A DNA stretch of 32,442 nt, taken from Campylobacterota bacterium (lineage in GTDB: Bacteria > Campylobacterota > Campylobacteria > Campylobacterales > Sulfurovaceae). Positions 15,635 through 24,227 of this stretch are shown in pieces. The notes beneath the pieces were generated by a model that made no database searches, was not told the DNA's origin, and saw only the letters and a program-made list of their open reading frames with translations. The stretch lies in assembly GCA_030836805.1 (NCBI GenBank), contig JAUPLS010000150.1, forward strand, positions 1 through 32,442. Reading direction: 5' to 3'. Numbering within the stretch: the first letter of the stretch is position 1; every line of letters begins with the position of its first letter. The position numbers and the translations under genes were made by a program.

Positions 15635-17473
15635 ATGTCATTTTTAAATACAATTTTTTATAAACCTTATCAGACACAACTGCGTGTCACTTCAGCCAAT
15701 GGGTTTCATCTGCGGCCCGTAGCCTCTTTTGCCAATATAGCAAAACGGTTCCCCTGCCGCATCTGGGCCTCCTTTAAAAATAAAAAAGCCGATGCCAAAA
15801 ACATTAATGCGCTGCTTTCACTTTCATTAGATACACAAGACTGTTTTACGCTTACCGCCCAGGGCAGAAAAGCAGAAGAAGCGCTTGAAGCATTGACGGA
15901 ACAATTTTCTTTTCTGATGCAAAATGACCCAGAACCATACAAAATACAAAAAGAAAAAAACCTCTATGAAGGCAGTGGAGTCGAAGGTGAAATCATTGCA
16001 GACGGTATCGCTGTAGCCAGGCTGCACAACCATTCCACGCAAGAAATACTGACAGAAAACAGATTGGGCTTTCAAGATGCACTTAAAGAGAGCCTGCAAG
16101 AGCTAGACATGCTTCACTCCCTGCACCAAACAGCTTCTAGCGGAAGTATCTATCTTGCGCAAAAAGAACTGCTCAAGACACTGGCACAAACCAATAATAC
16201 CTTAAAAGATTTTGAAGATGCCATCGCAGATGCTTCACATTCCCTCAAAGGAACCCCGATAGAAGCCAAAATAAGTGATTACCGGGATCTCCTTTGGCGT
16301 ATCAAAAAACACTTAGGTGCTGAAGAAAAATTAATACTTCCGGCTACACCTTTTATTCTTGTCGCAGACGATCTTCTTCCTGGCCATATAGAACAGTTGA
16401 CACAAAGTCAAGCGCAAGGCATTGTCCTCAAAAAAACCTCTTTACGTTCGCATACTGCCATTTTGTTGCGTGCAGCGGGGATACCTTCACTTATAATTGT
16501 GCGGCCTGATGATGCAAAATATGACTTCATTTCCGATATGGTTATCCTGGATGCCCATGCAGGGATACTAGTTTACACACCAAGCCAAAATGATTTACAA
16601 AAAGCAATGGAACGTTTACAAAAAAATAAAAGTGAAAAAAAACAAGCACAGGATCAACGCTTTAAAAAAGCAGTTACGGCCCAAGGTAAACCCATCCATC
16701 TTTTTGCCAATGTCTCGGATGTCAAAAGTGCCAAAGAAGCCAAAGAAGAAGGGGCTGAAGGTATCGGCCTTTTACGCAGTGAATTTTTATTTACTCAGAC
16801 AAAACCCTCATTTGAAGCACAAGTTCATGCCTACAAAGAAATCTTTGCCCTCTTTGAGGACATCACTGTGCGTACACTGGATATAGGAGGCGACAAAGCG
16901 CTTCCTTATATGCAGCTCCCATACGAGAGCAATCCTTTCTTGGGCGTCAGGGGAATACGTCTACTCGAGACCCATCCCGAAATTCTTGAAGAACAGCTTC
17001 ATGCTATTTTTATCGCTGCGCAAAGAAAACCTATAAAAATTATGTTTCCGATGGTTGCCCGGACAGAAGAGTTCATTCAAGCCAAAGCTTTTGCCTATCG
17101 CGTCGCCAAAAAATATGGACTTGACATCTCCTCTATCCGATTTGGCATTATGATAGAAGTGCCGTCTGTGCTCTTTTTGCTGCAGCAGTTCAATAAAGTG
17201 GTCGATTTTTATTCTGTCGGCACCAATGACTTGAACCAATATCTCTTTGCCATTGAGCGCACCCATCCCACCCTTAAACTCGATGCACACTCCAGTGTGC
17301 TTTTTGACGCACTGGAAAAGATCGTCAAAGAAGTGGCCAAACCGCTTAGCCTCTGCGGAGAACTTGCCTCAAATAAAGAAGCGATACCCAAATTGGTGGC
17401 CCTGGGGATCGAAACGCTAAGCGTCTCGGCCAAAATGATTAGCACCATCAAAGAAGAGATACGCCATGTTTAG
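15635..17473 (+). CDS. ptsI: PTS HPr-Enzyme I fusion protein (PEP-protein phosphotransferase)
   Basis: A 612-residue cytoplasmic protein joining HPr (about 12-95) to Enzyme I (about 115-612). HPr active site: H25 in NGFHLRPVA. Enzyme I: phospho-His H273 in SLRSHTAILL, PEP-binding IGLLRSEFLF (377-386), LDIGGDK (415-421), NPFLGVRGIR (433-442), VGTNDLNQY (528-536) and catalytic Cys C574 in LSLCGELAS. The position matching the HPr regulatory Ser is Asn in this chain, so HPr-kinase control is unlikely. It carries no IIA or GAF domain. It starts the phosphate relay from PEP. The ATG at 15635 was preferred over an upstream TTG at 15590 because the latter lies within the leader hairpin and adds residues unlike HPr. 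It overlaps nagE by eight bases. Confidence 0.93.
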   Translation: MSFLNTIFYKPYQTQLRVTSANGFHLRPVASFANIAKRFPCRIWASFKNKKADAKNINALLSLSLDTQDCFTLTAQGRKAEEALEALTEQFSFLMQNDPEPYKIQKEKNLYEGSGVEGEIIADGIAVARLHNHSTQEILTENRLGFQDALKESLQELDMLHSLHQTASSGSIYLAQKELLKTLAQTNNTLKDFEDAIADASHSLKGTPIEAKISDYRDLLWRIKKHLGAEEKLILPATPFILVADDLLPGHIEQLTQSQAQGIVLKKTSLRSHTAILLRAAGIPSLIIVRPDDAKYDFISDMVILDAHAGILVYTPSQNDLQKAMERLQKNKSEKKQAQDQRFKKAVTAQGKPIHLFANVSDVKSAKEAKEEGAEGIGLLRSEFLFTQTKPSFEAQVHAYKEIFALFEDITVRTLDIGGDKALPYMQLPYESNPFLGVRGIRLLETHPEILEEQLHAIFIAAQRKPIKIMFPMVARTEEFIQAKAFAYRVAKKYGLDISSIRFGIMIEVPSVLFLLQQFNKVVDFYSVGTNDLNQYLFAIERTHPTLKLDAHSSVLFDALEKIVKEVAKPLSLCGELASNKEAIPKLVALGIETLSVSAKMISTIKEEIRHV

Positions 17474-18842
17474 CTTGCTTCAACGCATCGGCAAAGCCCT
17501 CATGACCCCTATAGCGGTATTGCCTGTTGCAGCACTGCTGCTTCGTCTGGGCTTTGGCGATATTTTTGACGGGCAAGCGGCTTTGATAATGAAAAGTGCG
17601 GGGGAGGCGGTATTTGCCAATCTTGATCTGCTTTTTGGAGTAGGTATCGCCTACGGACTCTCTAAAAACCATGATGGGGCTGCTGCATTATCCGGGGCAA
17701 TTGGCGTACTGATCGCCAAAGCGGTATACACCAGCATTGACGAAAATGTCAATATGGGGGTATTTGTGGGCATCATTGTCGGAGTACTTGCGGGCAGTCT
17801 CTATAACCGCTTTTATAGCATTAAACTCCCTGAGTATCTCGGTTTTTTTGGAGGTAAACGTTTTGTGCCCATCATCACTTCTCTTGCTGCGATCCTTGTG
17901 GGCGTACTTTCGGGGTACTTTTGGCACTATGCCCAAAGCGGCATCACTATATTTTCCAATGCAATCATAGGATTAGAAGCATGGGGCACCTTTATATACG
18001 GCACTCTCAACCGTCTCCTTATCCCCCTTGGATTACACCATATTCTTAACTCTGTTTTTTGGTTTCAATTGGGCGACTATAACTACATCAAAGAGAGCCA
18101 GGAGATCATTGCCCACGGTGATTTGCATCGTTTCTTTGCGGGAGACAAAACCGCCGGCGTGTATATGTCAGGATTTTATATCATCATGATGTTTGGGCTG
18201 CCGGGTATGGCCTTGGCAATGTACCTCAATACAGCAAAAACCTACAGAAAAAAAGCGGGAGCAATTTTGGGAGGCGTAGCCTTTACTTCTTTTCTTACGG
18301 GGATTACCGAGCCTATGGAATTTTTATTTCTGTTTGAAGCCCCCCTGCTTTTTGTGGTGCATGCACTGCTGACGGGTTTGGCACTTGCTTTGGCGCAGAT
18401 ACTTGATATCCATGCGGGCTTTGGTTTTTCTGCAGGATTTATAGATTATCTCATCAATTATAAACTTGCTACCCATCCTCTGCTTCTTCTTCCTTTGGGG
18501 ATAGTATTTGCGCTCGTCTATTTTGTTACCAGCTATTACATCATAAAATATTTTAGGCTGAAACTATTTGAAGAATCCTCCGATACACCTACACTGCAAA
18601 CCGACAATGAAACTTTAGCGTTTATCAACGCACTGGGAGGGGCTGAAAATATTATTCATGCCGATGCCTGCATCACAAGGCTAAGAATGAGCCTCAAGCA
18701 AAGCGGGGAACTTGACGAAAAAGCGTTTATACCACTGGGGGCGAAAGGGGTAATACGGCCCGACAACACGTCCATTCAGATCGTACTTGGCGCAAAAGCA
18801 CAACATGTTGCCGAATCGATCAAAGAGGCACTAAAACGCTAA
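17466..18842 (+). CDS. nagE: PTS IICB permease of the glucose family, GlcNAc (NagE) type
   Basis: A 458-residue inner-membrane protein. Residues 1-365 are the IIC channel with about ten hydrophobic segments; IPLGLHHILNSVFWFQLGDY (186-205; landmark GLHHILNSVFWF) resembles NagE more than PtsG, and the ITEPMEF signature is at 280-286. Residues 380-458 are the IIB domain with the phospho-Cys C402 in DACITRLRMS. The IIA part found in E. coli NagE is missing here but is supplied by the convergent crr gene. It overlaps the HPr-EI gene, so the two are co-expressed. The last four bases, including the stop, overlap the 3' end of the small gene on the opposite strand. The substrate is inferred as GlcNAc or a related N-acyl amino sugar. 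Confidence 0.9.
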   Translation: MFSLLQRIGKALMTPIAVLPVAALLLRLGFGDIFDGQAALIMKSAGEAVFANLDLLFGVGIAYGLSKNHDGAAALSGAIGVLIAKAVYTSIDENVNMGVFVGIIVGVLAGSLYNRFYSIKLPEYLGFFGGKRFVPIITSLAAILVGVLSGYFWHYAQSGITIFSNAIIGLEAWGTFIYGTLNRLLIPLGLHHILNSVFWFQLGDYNYIKESQEIIAHGDLHRFFAGDKTAGVYMSGFYIIMMFGLPGMALAMYLNTAKTYRKKAGAILGGVAFTSFLTGITEPMEFLFLFEAPLLFVVHALLTGLALALAQILDIHAGFGFSAGFIDYLINYKLATHPLLLLPLGIVFALVYFVTSYYIIKYFRLKLFEESSDTPTLQTDNETLAFINALGGAENIIHADACITRLRMSLKQSGELDEKAFIPLGAKGVIRPDNTSIQIVLGAKAQHVAESIKEALKR

Positions 18843-18934
18843 TCTTTCTTTTTGGACGACTTTAAGACCAAAAAGAAAATAACAATAATAATTGCATATG
18901 CGGCATAGTGATAATAGCCGTCAACTTCAGACAT
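18839..18934 (-). CDS. 31-aa single-span membrane protein, coupled to crr
   Basis: An ATG at 18934 shares its A with the crr stop (TGATG), and a strong ribosome binding site (GGAGGT, six bases away) lies inside the end of crr. The frame gives a short acidic start (MSEVDGYYHY), one membrane span of about 16 residues (AAYAIIIVIFFLVL) and a Lys-rich end (KSSKKKD), which suggests N-terminus outside and C-terminus in the cytoplasm. Its TAG overlaps the nagE stop tail-to-tail by four bases. I do not recognise a family. Known small membrane or soluble peptides that act on PTS permeases (such as SgrT on PtsG) make a role at NagE/Crr possible; a CcmD-like small anchor is another reading. Confidence 0.75.
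   Translation of the reverse strand: MSEVDGYYHYAAYAIIIVIFFLVLKSSKKKD
18845..18878. terminator. Perfect 11-bp inverted repeat at the nagE/small-gene convergence
   Basis: TTTCTTTTTGG (18845-18855) and CCAAAAAGAAA (18868-18878) are perfect arms around a 12-base loop, two bases after the nagE stop. It lies fully inside the 31-codon gene and encodes part of its span and Lys tail. No clean U-run follows on either strand, so terminator function is uncertain, yet no other terminator candidate exists between the two convergent units. Confidence 0.4.
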
Positions 18935-19404
18935 CAGATTACCTCCATAATAATATCTCCGCTTTTGACAACGGTATATTTTTTTTCGATCTTTTTAACG
19001 TCGCTCTCATCAGAAATAATAACCGGCGTAATGATATCTTTTGCATATTGACGCAAATAGGCAAGATCTGCCCGGATGATCGGATCACCGCTAGAAACAC
19101 GATCACCTTCGTCGGCAAGACGCTCAAATCCTTTTCCCTCTAAAGCAACCGTATCCAAACCGATATGCACCATGACGGTTAAATCTTTATCCGATTTGAC
19201 GGTATAGGCATGGTTGGTTGGAAAAATTCGTGCGATTACGCCATCTATGGGTGCTGTAAATATCTCTGACATCGGGACTACAGCCACGCCGTCTCCTACC
19301 ATTTTTTGTGAAAAAACATCATCTTTAACACTTTCAAGTGCTACCACTTCTCCGTCTACAGGAGATTTTATCTCTCTTGTTTTGCGTTTAAAAAATCCAA
19401 ACAT
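18934..19404 (-). CDS. crr: PTS IIA component of the glucose family (Crr)
   Basis: A 156-residue cytoplasmic IIA-Glc protein. Core motifs: SPVDGEVVALESVKDDVFS from residue 14 (landmark SPVDGEV), MVGDGVAVVP (35-44), the supporting H65 in FPTNHAY, and the phospho-His H80 in VMVHIGLDTVALEGKGF. It would take phosphate from the HPr-EI fusion and give it to C402 of NagE; the window thus has every step of the relay. The ribosome binding site AAAGGTGATAA precedes its ATG, three bases after the ligase-NagA fusion gene. The stop overlaps the start of the 31-codon gene. Confidence 0.94.
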   Translation of the reverse strand: MFGFFKRKTREIKSPVDGEVVALESVKDDVFSQKMVGDGVAVVPMSEIFTAPIDGVIARIFPTNHAYTVKSDKDLTVMVHIGLDTVALEGKGFERLADEGDRVSSGDPIIRADLAYLRQYAKDIITPVIISDESDVKKIEKKYTVVKSGDIIMEVI

Positions 19405-19407
19405 TTA

Positions 19408-22092
19408 TCACCTTTGATATTTTATTTCTCCCTCAACAATTGTCATTATGATACTAAATTCTTCATCAAACATCACTATGTCTGCATCATAACCCGCTTT
19501 GAGAGCTCCCTTTTTTATGCCAAGCTTTTGCGCAGGAAGTGTTGTCACGCTCCTCACTGCCTCCAATGGCGTCATAGAGGTAAAGGCTGTCATGTTTTTC
19601 AATGCTTCGTTGAGTTTAAGTACGCTGCCTGCCAGCGTGCCATCTTCCAAAAAAACTTTTCCTTGCAAAACTTCTGCTTTTTGTCCTCCCAAATCGTAGA
19701 TCCCTTCCTTCATGCATCCTGCCCGCATACTGTCGCTAACAAGGATCAATTTGTCTTTTTTAAGCCGATAAATATGCGACAATACAGAAGGATGGATATG
19801 CACTAAATCCGCTATAACATCACATGTAACGTCTGTATCGAAAACTGCGCCTGCGATACCGGGGCTTCTGTGATGATAAGGATTCATCGCATTAAACAAA
19901 TGGGTCGCATGCGAAATGCCGTGTACAAAACTTGCTTTGCTTTGTTCATAGCTTGCATCGCTGTGTCCGATACTTAAGATAACATGAGGGTATCGGTTTG
20001 CCATATACTCGATGAACGTCCGGCCTTCTTCTACTTCCGGGGCAAGTGTAATCATCTTCACCTCATCGATATACGGCCCTATCCATGTTGTATTGGGTGT
20101 TTGAACATATGCCTGATCTTGCGCACCATGTCTCATGGGGTTTACAAACGGCCCCTCCAGATGCACGCCCAATATCTTTGCGCCGTTTACTTGGTGCTTG
20201 TGTTTTTTTACATTTTCTAAAGCATGGCATATCGCCCCTGTTGACATCGTCATCGTTGTTGCCAAAAATGAGGTCGTACCTGTTTGCAAAAGTGCCGAAG
20301 AGATCGTCTCCAGCGCCAAAGGTGTCGCATCCATCACATCTGCACCGCCGCACCCATGGATATGCAAATCGATAAACCCTGCACTCACATAGGCCCCTTT
20401 GGCATCAATGAGCTCCACATCTTCAGGAGGCATATCGACAATACCGACAATCTTCTTGCCAAAAAGCAATACTTTTCCTTCGACTATCCCTTCATCAAGA
20501 AACATTCTGGCATTCACAATCGCTTTGACAGCCCCAGAATCTTCAAACAAATACCCCTCTTTTAGCTGTTCTTTCAGCATGCGCTTGAGCACTTTTCCCG
20601 TTGCATTTTTAGGCAATGCCTTGACAATATGAAATTGTCTAGGCATCTTATAGTTGGCAAGATGTTGACGGACATATGCTTTAAGTTCTGCCTCGTCTAT
20701 GCGATCCAGTTCCTCTTCAAGCTCCAAATAGGCTATAGGTATTTCGCCGTTTTTTTCGTCTTCTATGCCTATCACCGCAGAAGCGGCAACACCTTTAAAA
20801 CTGTTGATTACCTCTTCTATCTCGCGTGGGTAAATATTGATTCCTTTTGAGATGATCAAATCTTTTTTTCTATCGACGATAAATAAAAATCCTTCTTGAT
20901 CCATATAGCCCATATCACCCGTAAGCAGCCATCCGTTTATAATCGTCTGGGCAGTAGCCTCCGGAAGCCCGAGATAGCCTTTCATCACATTATCCCCTCT
21001 GAGGATAATGTCACCTATTTCACCCAGTGGCACTTCAACCAGATTTTCATCTACAATTTTTATCTCGTATCCATACAGCGGCGTTCCCACCGATCCGGCT
21101 TTTTGTTTTTGAAACGTATTCATACTCACAGCAGGCGATGCTTCGCTCAATCCATACCCTTCCAGCAAGGCGGCTTTTTTAAATTTGCCTGCCATTGCAT
21201 CAAGCGTTTTAGACTGTAAGGGTGCTGCTCCGGAAATAAAAGCACGCACACAATTAAACCACATAAAATACCAAGGCAGTTTTGCTTTGGAAAGTGCATT
21301 ATACACATCAGGTATCCCAAAGAAAATTGTTACACGCTTAAGCAACACCTGCTTAAAGATATTTGAAAAAGGCTGTATAGATCTGATAATGACGATACTT
21401 GCCCCCACGTACAGCGGCAGCATCACCCCTATCGAAAAGGTAAAAGAGTGAAACATCGGCAAAAAAACAATCGCCCTGTCTTTGGGGGTGACATGGATCG
21501 TCATCGCTCCGGAACGGGTATTGGAAAAAATATTTTTATAACTGAGCATCGCGCCTTTTGGTTTGCCGGTAGTTCCGGATGTATAGATAATCACCGCCGT
21601 ATCTTCTAGTATCATGCCTGCTTGCGGCACATGGAATGTTGAGTTTATGGCTTCTTTGCATTCGCAATCAAAACTGCTCTTTGTTTCAAAATCGCCTTCC
21701 CAAATCACATTGGTACACAATGCATAAGCACAGCTTGCCTTCACTGTTTTTTCATAAGCCGCCGAAGCGATCAATACGGTTGCTCCGCTGTTTTCAAGAA
21801 TATACGAAAGCTCTTCTTCTTTCAGGAAAGTATTGATCGGCACGACGATAGCCCCGACTTTGGAAGCAGCAAAAACACTATAGACAAACTCGGGACAGTT
21901 ACGCAAAAAAAGTGCGATTTTATCGCCTTTTTTGATGCCCTTATGTGCCAAAAATCCTGCAAATGCATCTATCTTTTCAAGCAGCTGGCCGTACCTGATT
22001 TTCTCCTCATCGATAAGAAGCGCTGCTTTTCTTCTGTCTTTTTCCGCTCTAAAGGAGATCAGCTCATAAAAATTATTAAATGCATCATCCAT
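19408..22092 (-). CDS. nagA: Fusion of AMP-forming acyl-CoA ligase (N) and N-acetylglucosamine-6-phosphate deacetylase NagA (C)
   Basis: One 894-codon frame. Residues 1-515 are an acyl-adenylate ligase of the FadD/4CL type: P-loop YTSGTTGKPKG (170-180), YGLSEASP (313-320), TGDMGYMDQEGF (391-402), DRKKDLIISKG (407-417) and the catalytic Lys K500 in NATGKVLKR. From about 521 a full NagA begins: metal ligands in DLHIHGCGG (575-583), E646 in GVHLEGPF, H710 in SIGHSDAS, the HLFNAMNPYHHRSPG substrate motif (731-745), and the catalytic Asp D787 in LVSDSMRAG. Both halves keep their key residues. The junction shows no frameshift. NagA alone would give GlcN-6-P and a free acid, which the ligase half could activate. 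It starts two bases after fadL. A separate internally started NagA is possible but unproven. Confidence 0.92.
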   Translation of the reverse strand: MDDAFNNFYELISFRAEKDRRKAALLIDEEKIRYGQLLEKIDAFAGFLAHKGIKKGDKIALFLRNCPEFVYSVFAASKVGAIVVPINTFLKEEELSYILENSGATVLIASAAYEKTVKASCAYALCTNVIWEGDFETKSSFDCECKEAINSTFHVPQAGMILEDTAVIIYTSGTTGKPKGAMLSYKNIFSNTRSGAMTIHVTPKDRAIVFLPMFHSFTFSIGVMLPLYVGASIVIIRSIQPFSNIFKQVLLKRVTIFFGIPDVYNALSKAKLPWYFMWFNCVRAFISGAAPLQSKTLDAMAGKFKKAALLEGYGLSEASPAVSMNTFQKQKAGSVGTPLYGYEIKIVDENLVEVPLGEIGDIILRGDNVMKGYLGLPEATAQTIINGWLLTGDMGYMDQEGFLFIVDRKKDLIISKGINIYPREIEEVINSFKGVAASAVIGIEDEKNGEIPIAYLELEEELDRIDEAELKAYVRQHLANYKMPRQFHIVKALPKNATGKVLKRMLKEQLKEGYLFEDSGAVKAIVNARMFLDEGIVEGKVLLFGKKIVGIVDMPPEDVELIDAKGAYVSAGFIDLHIHGCGGADVMDATPLALETISSALLQTGTTSFLATTMTMSTGAICHALENVKKHKHQVNGAKILGVHLEGPFVNPMRHGAQDQAYVQTPNTTWIGPYIDEVKMITLAPEVEEGRTFIEYMANRYPHVILSIGHSDASYEQSKASFVHGISHATHLFNAMNPYHHRSPGIAGAVFDTDVTCDVIADLVHIHPSVLSHIYRLKKDKLILVSDSMRAGCMKEGIYDLGGQKAEVLQGKVFLEDGTLAGSVLKLNEALKNMTAFTSMTPLEAVRSVTTLPAQKLGIKKGALKAGYDADIVMFDEEFSIIMTIVEGEIKYQR

Positions 22093-22093
22093 A

Positions 22094-23311
22094 TCAATAC
22101 TCGTAAGAAATTCCTATGGTAGTCAAGAAAGCGCCGCCTTCATCAAAACTTCCGCCATTTTTAAGTACTGCATTGGGATTGACGCCTGCGGGGACGGAAA
22201 AACTCTCTTTGCTGTCATAAAGAATCGCTGCACCCCAGGAAAGATTTTCTGTTTGCTGATATCGAAATCCCATCGAAAAGATCTTGGCGTCACTATCGGG
22301 CAATTCAAAACCTACTGTTTCTACACAAACAGGTGTTTCATCTATTGAAAATCCCATCATTGCAGTCAGCTTATTGTCCATTCTCATTGTTGCTCCTATC
22401 CTGAACGTATCGGTATCTTTCCAGTTTTTGACGATAGGATCATCAAAATAGGGTGTCAATGGTTCGATGTCTGCGCCTGCGTATTCAAAATCCAATGTTT
22501 TATATTTTGACCAATAGGTTTTTTCATAATTAAATTCCAAAGTGAACTTTTCTTGCCAGGTTTTACTTACGGCAATATTGAGTGAAGCGGGCAGCGGAAC
22601 CGATACACTCGCATCTCCATTATAAAGCAAAACATCACCATAAAAAAGTTTTGCCGTTCCTTTTTCGTCAAGGTCGATATTGGACCGATAGGTAACAGCC
22701 AGATTGATATCTTCACCCAATGCATAAGCCATCGCCAGATTGTATCCCGTTTCAAACGTATCGCCTTCCATATCCCGTGAAATATCCCCTGCACTTTTCA
22801 CCACGCCTTCACTGTAAACAATTCTTGCTCCTCCGCCGACACTTAAATAGTCCGACACCTTATAAGAAACAGAAGGATTAAATTCTAAAACTTTGAGTGT
22901 AAACTCTTGGGCATACAGTTTTTGATAAGGCGCATCCCATCTTTTTGTCAATCCCGCAGGTACCGTCAAGCTTGCTCCCCATCTGAAATCACCCATCGGT
23001 GCGGATACATAATGGAAATTGGGGATCAGGATATTTTCTGTTTTTGACTCGCCTGAATATGGATCAATCAGCGTATAAATATTTGGAGGCAGATGCGCCA
23101 GAGTAAGCCCTCCTTCTATATATTCTTTATCCACGGCCATAAAAGCCATATTTGCCGGATTGTAGTAGGCGGTATCCGCCCCGGCCGTGTGCGCCGTATA
23201 CGCCCCACCCAAAGCCACCGAATTGAGAGACTGTTCAGGAATTTTGTATCCTCCTGCCATTGCCGACGTGCCTGCTGTAATGGCCAGCACCAATCCTTTG
23301 ATGTTTTTCAT
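22094..23311 (-). CDS. FadL/OmpP1-family outer-membrane channel
   Basis: A 405-residue outer-membrane beta-barrel with a signal peptide (MKNIKGLVLAITAGTSAMA, cleavage near AMA-G) and the FadL family start: GGYKIPEQSLNSVALGGAYT followed by the NPANMAF turn (family NPAxM/L). It ends in aromatic alternation (ISYEY). Members pass long-chain fatty acids or other hydrophobic molecules. The start at 23311 was chosen since it has a very strong ribosome binding site (AAGGAGGGAGGGG) and begins the signal peptide; the longer frame would run into nfo. It lies between nfo (28 bases) and the ligase-NagA fusion (one base), so it is co-transcribed with the latter. Confidence 0.9.
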   Translation of the reverse strand: MKNIKGLVLAITAGTSAMAGGYKIPEQSLNSVALGGAYTAHTAGADTAYYNPANMAFMAVDKEYIEGGLTLAHLPPNIYTLIDPYSGESKTENILIPNFHYVSAPMGDFRWGASLTVPAGLTKRWDAPYQKLYAQEFTLKVLEFNPSVSYKVSDYLSVGGGARIVYSEGVVKSAGDISRDMEGDTFETGYNLAMAYALGEDINLAVTYRSNIDLDEKGTAKLFYGDVLLYNGDASVSVPLPASLNIAVSKTWQEKFTLEFNYEKTYWSKYKTLDFEYAGADIEPLTPYFDDPIVKNWKDTDTFRIGATMRMDNKLTAMMGFSIDETPVCVETVGFELPDSDAKIFSMGFRYQQTENLSWGAAILYDSKESFSVPAGVNPNAVLKNGGSFDEGGAFLTTIGISYEY

Positions 23312-23339
23312 CCCCTCCCTCCTTTTTTCAATAAATATT

Positions 23340-24227
23340 TTATTTAACCAGCCCATAAAGCCCTTTAATCTCTTCCGGCCAGCGCGATTCATCGATGGTT
23401 TCCAATATCAAAGGAATATCATCCATGCACAAATCATTCATTATAAACCTAAACGTATCCCAGCCAAGCTGACCCCGGCCCAAAGATTCATGCCTGTCCA
23501 CCCTTGAACCCAATGTTGGCTTAGAGTCATTAAGATGCATACCGCTAAGATACTCAATTCCTACGATACGTCCGAATGTATCCATTGTTTCATCATAAGC
23601 ATCTTTGGTGCGCAGGTCATAGCCTGCCGTGAAGGTATGGCATGTATCCAAACAAACACCTACACGGCTTTTGTCTTCAATCCTATCGATCAAATAAGCT
23701 AAGTGTTCAAACTTATACCCTAGATTGCTGCCTTGGCCTGCGGTATTTTCTATCACAAGTTTGACGCCGGAATTTTTGGTCGCCTCTATAACCCTGTTCA
23801 TTGATTCGGCTATCACATCCAAACAATGCTGTTCGGCATTTGCCAACAAATTATCGTATAAAGGATCTTTTTTATTAATCTTTGTCAAATGTGAACCGGG
23901 ATGAAAATTGAGCTTGTCGAGCCCCAATACGCGGCAACGCTCTACCTCATCGATAAACGCTTCGCGTGATTTTTCAAGCTTGTCAACCTCAGGATGTCCA
24001 AGATTGATCAGATAACTGTCATGAGGAAGAACATGCTTAGGCAGAATGCCTGCGAGTTCTAGGTTTTGATGAAAGGCATCAATGTTTTCTTTCTGCAAGG
24101 GTTTTGCCGTCCACTGCCTTTGATTTTTTGTGAAAAGAGCAAAAGCTTTCGCTCCGATCGCCATCGCATTTAAAGGAGCATTCTCTATTCCCCCGCTTAT
24201 ACTGACATGTGCGCCTACAAATTTCAT
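23340..24227 (-). CDS. nfo: Endonuclease IV (AP endonuclease, Nfo)
   Basis: A 295-residue TIM-barrel AP endonuclease that cuts at abasic sites in base-excision repair. Seen: N-terminus [16 protein letters not shown] (His zinc ligand in GAHVS), NFHPGSHL near 101-108, [13 protein letters not shown] near 157-169, [13 protein letters not shown] near 192-204, [22 protein letters not shown] (landmarks [15 protein letters not shown]) and ILETIDE near the C-terminus. All trinuclear zinc ligand motifs are present. It starts by a four-base ATGA overlap with the lipoprotein gene. Its presence in this operon seems unrelated to sugar or lipid metabolism. Confidence 0.96.
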   Translation of the reverse strand: MKFVGAHVSISGGIENAPLNAMAIGAKAFALFTKNQRQWTAKPLQKENIDAFHQNLELAGILPKHVLPHDSYLINLGHPEVDKLEKSREAFIDEVERCRVLGLDKLNFHPGSHLTKINKKDPLYDNLLANAEQHCLDVIAESMNRVIEATKNSGVKLVIENTAGQGSNLGYKFEHLAYLIDRIEDKSRVGVCLDTCHTFTAGYDLRTKDAYDETMDTFGRIVGIEYLSGMHLNDSKPTLGSRVDRHESLGRGQLGWDTFRFIMNDLCMDDIPLILETIDESRWPEEIKGLYGLVK

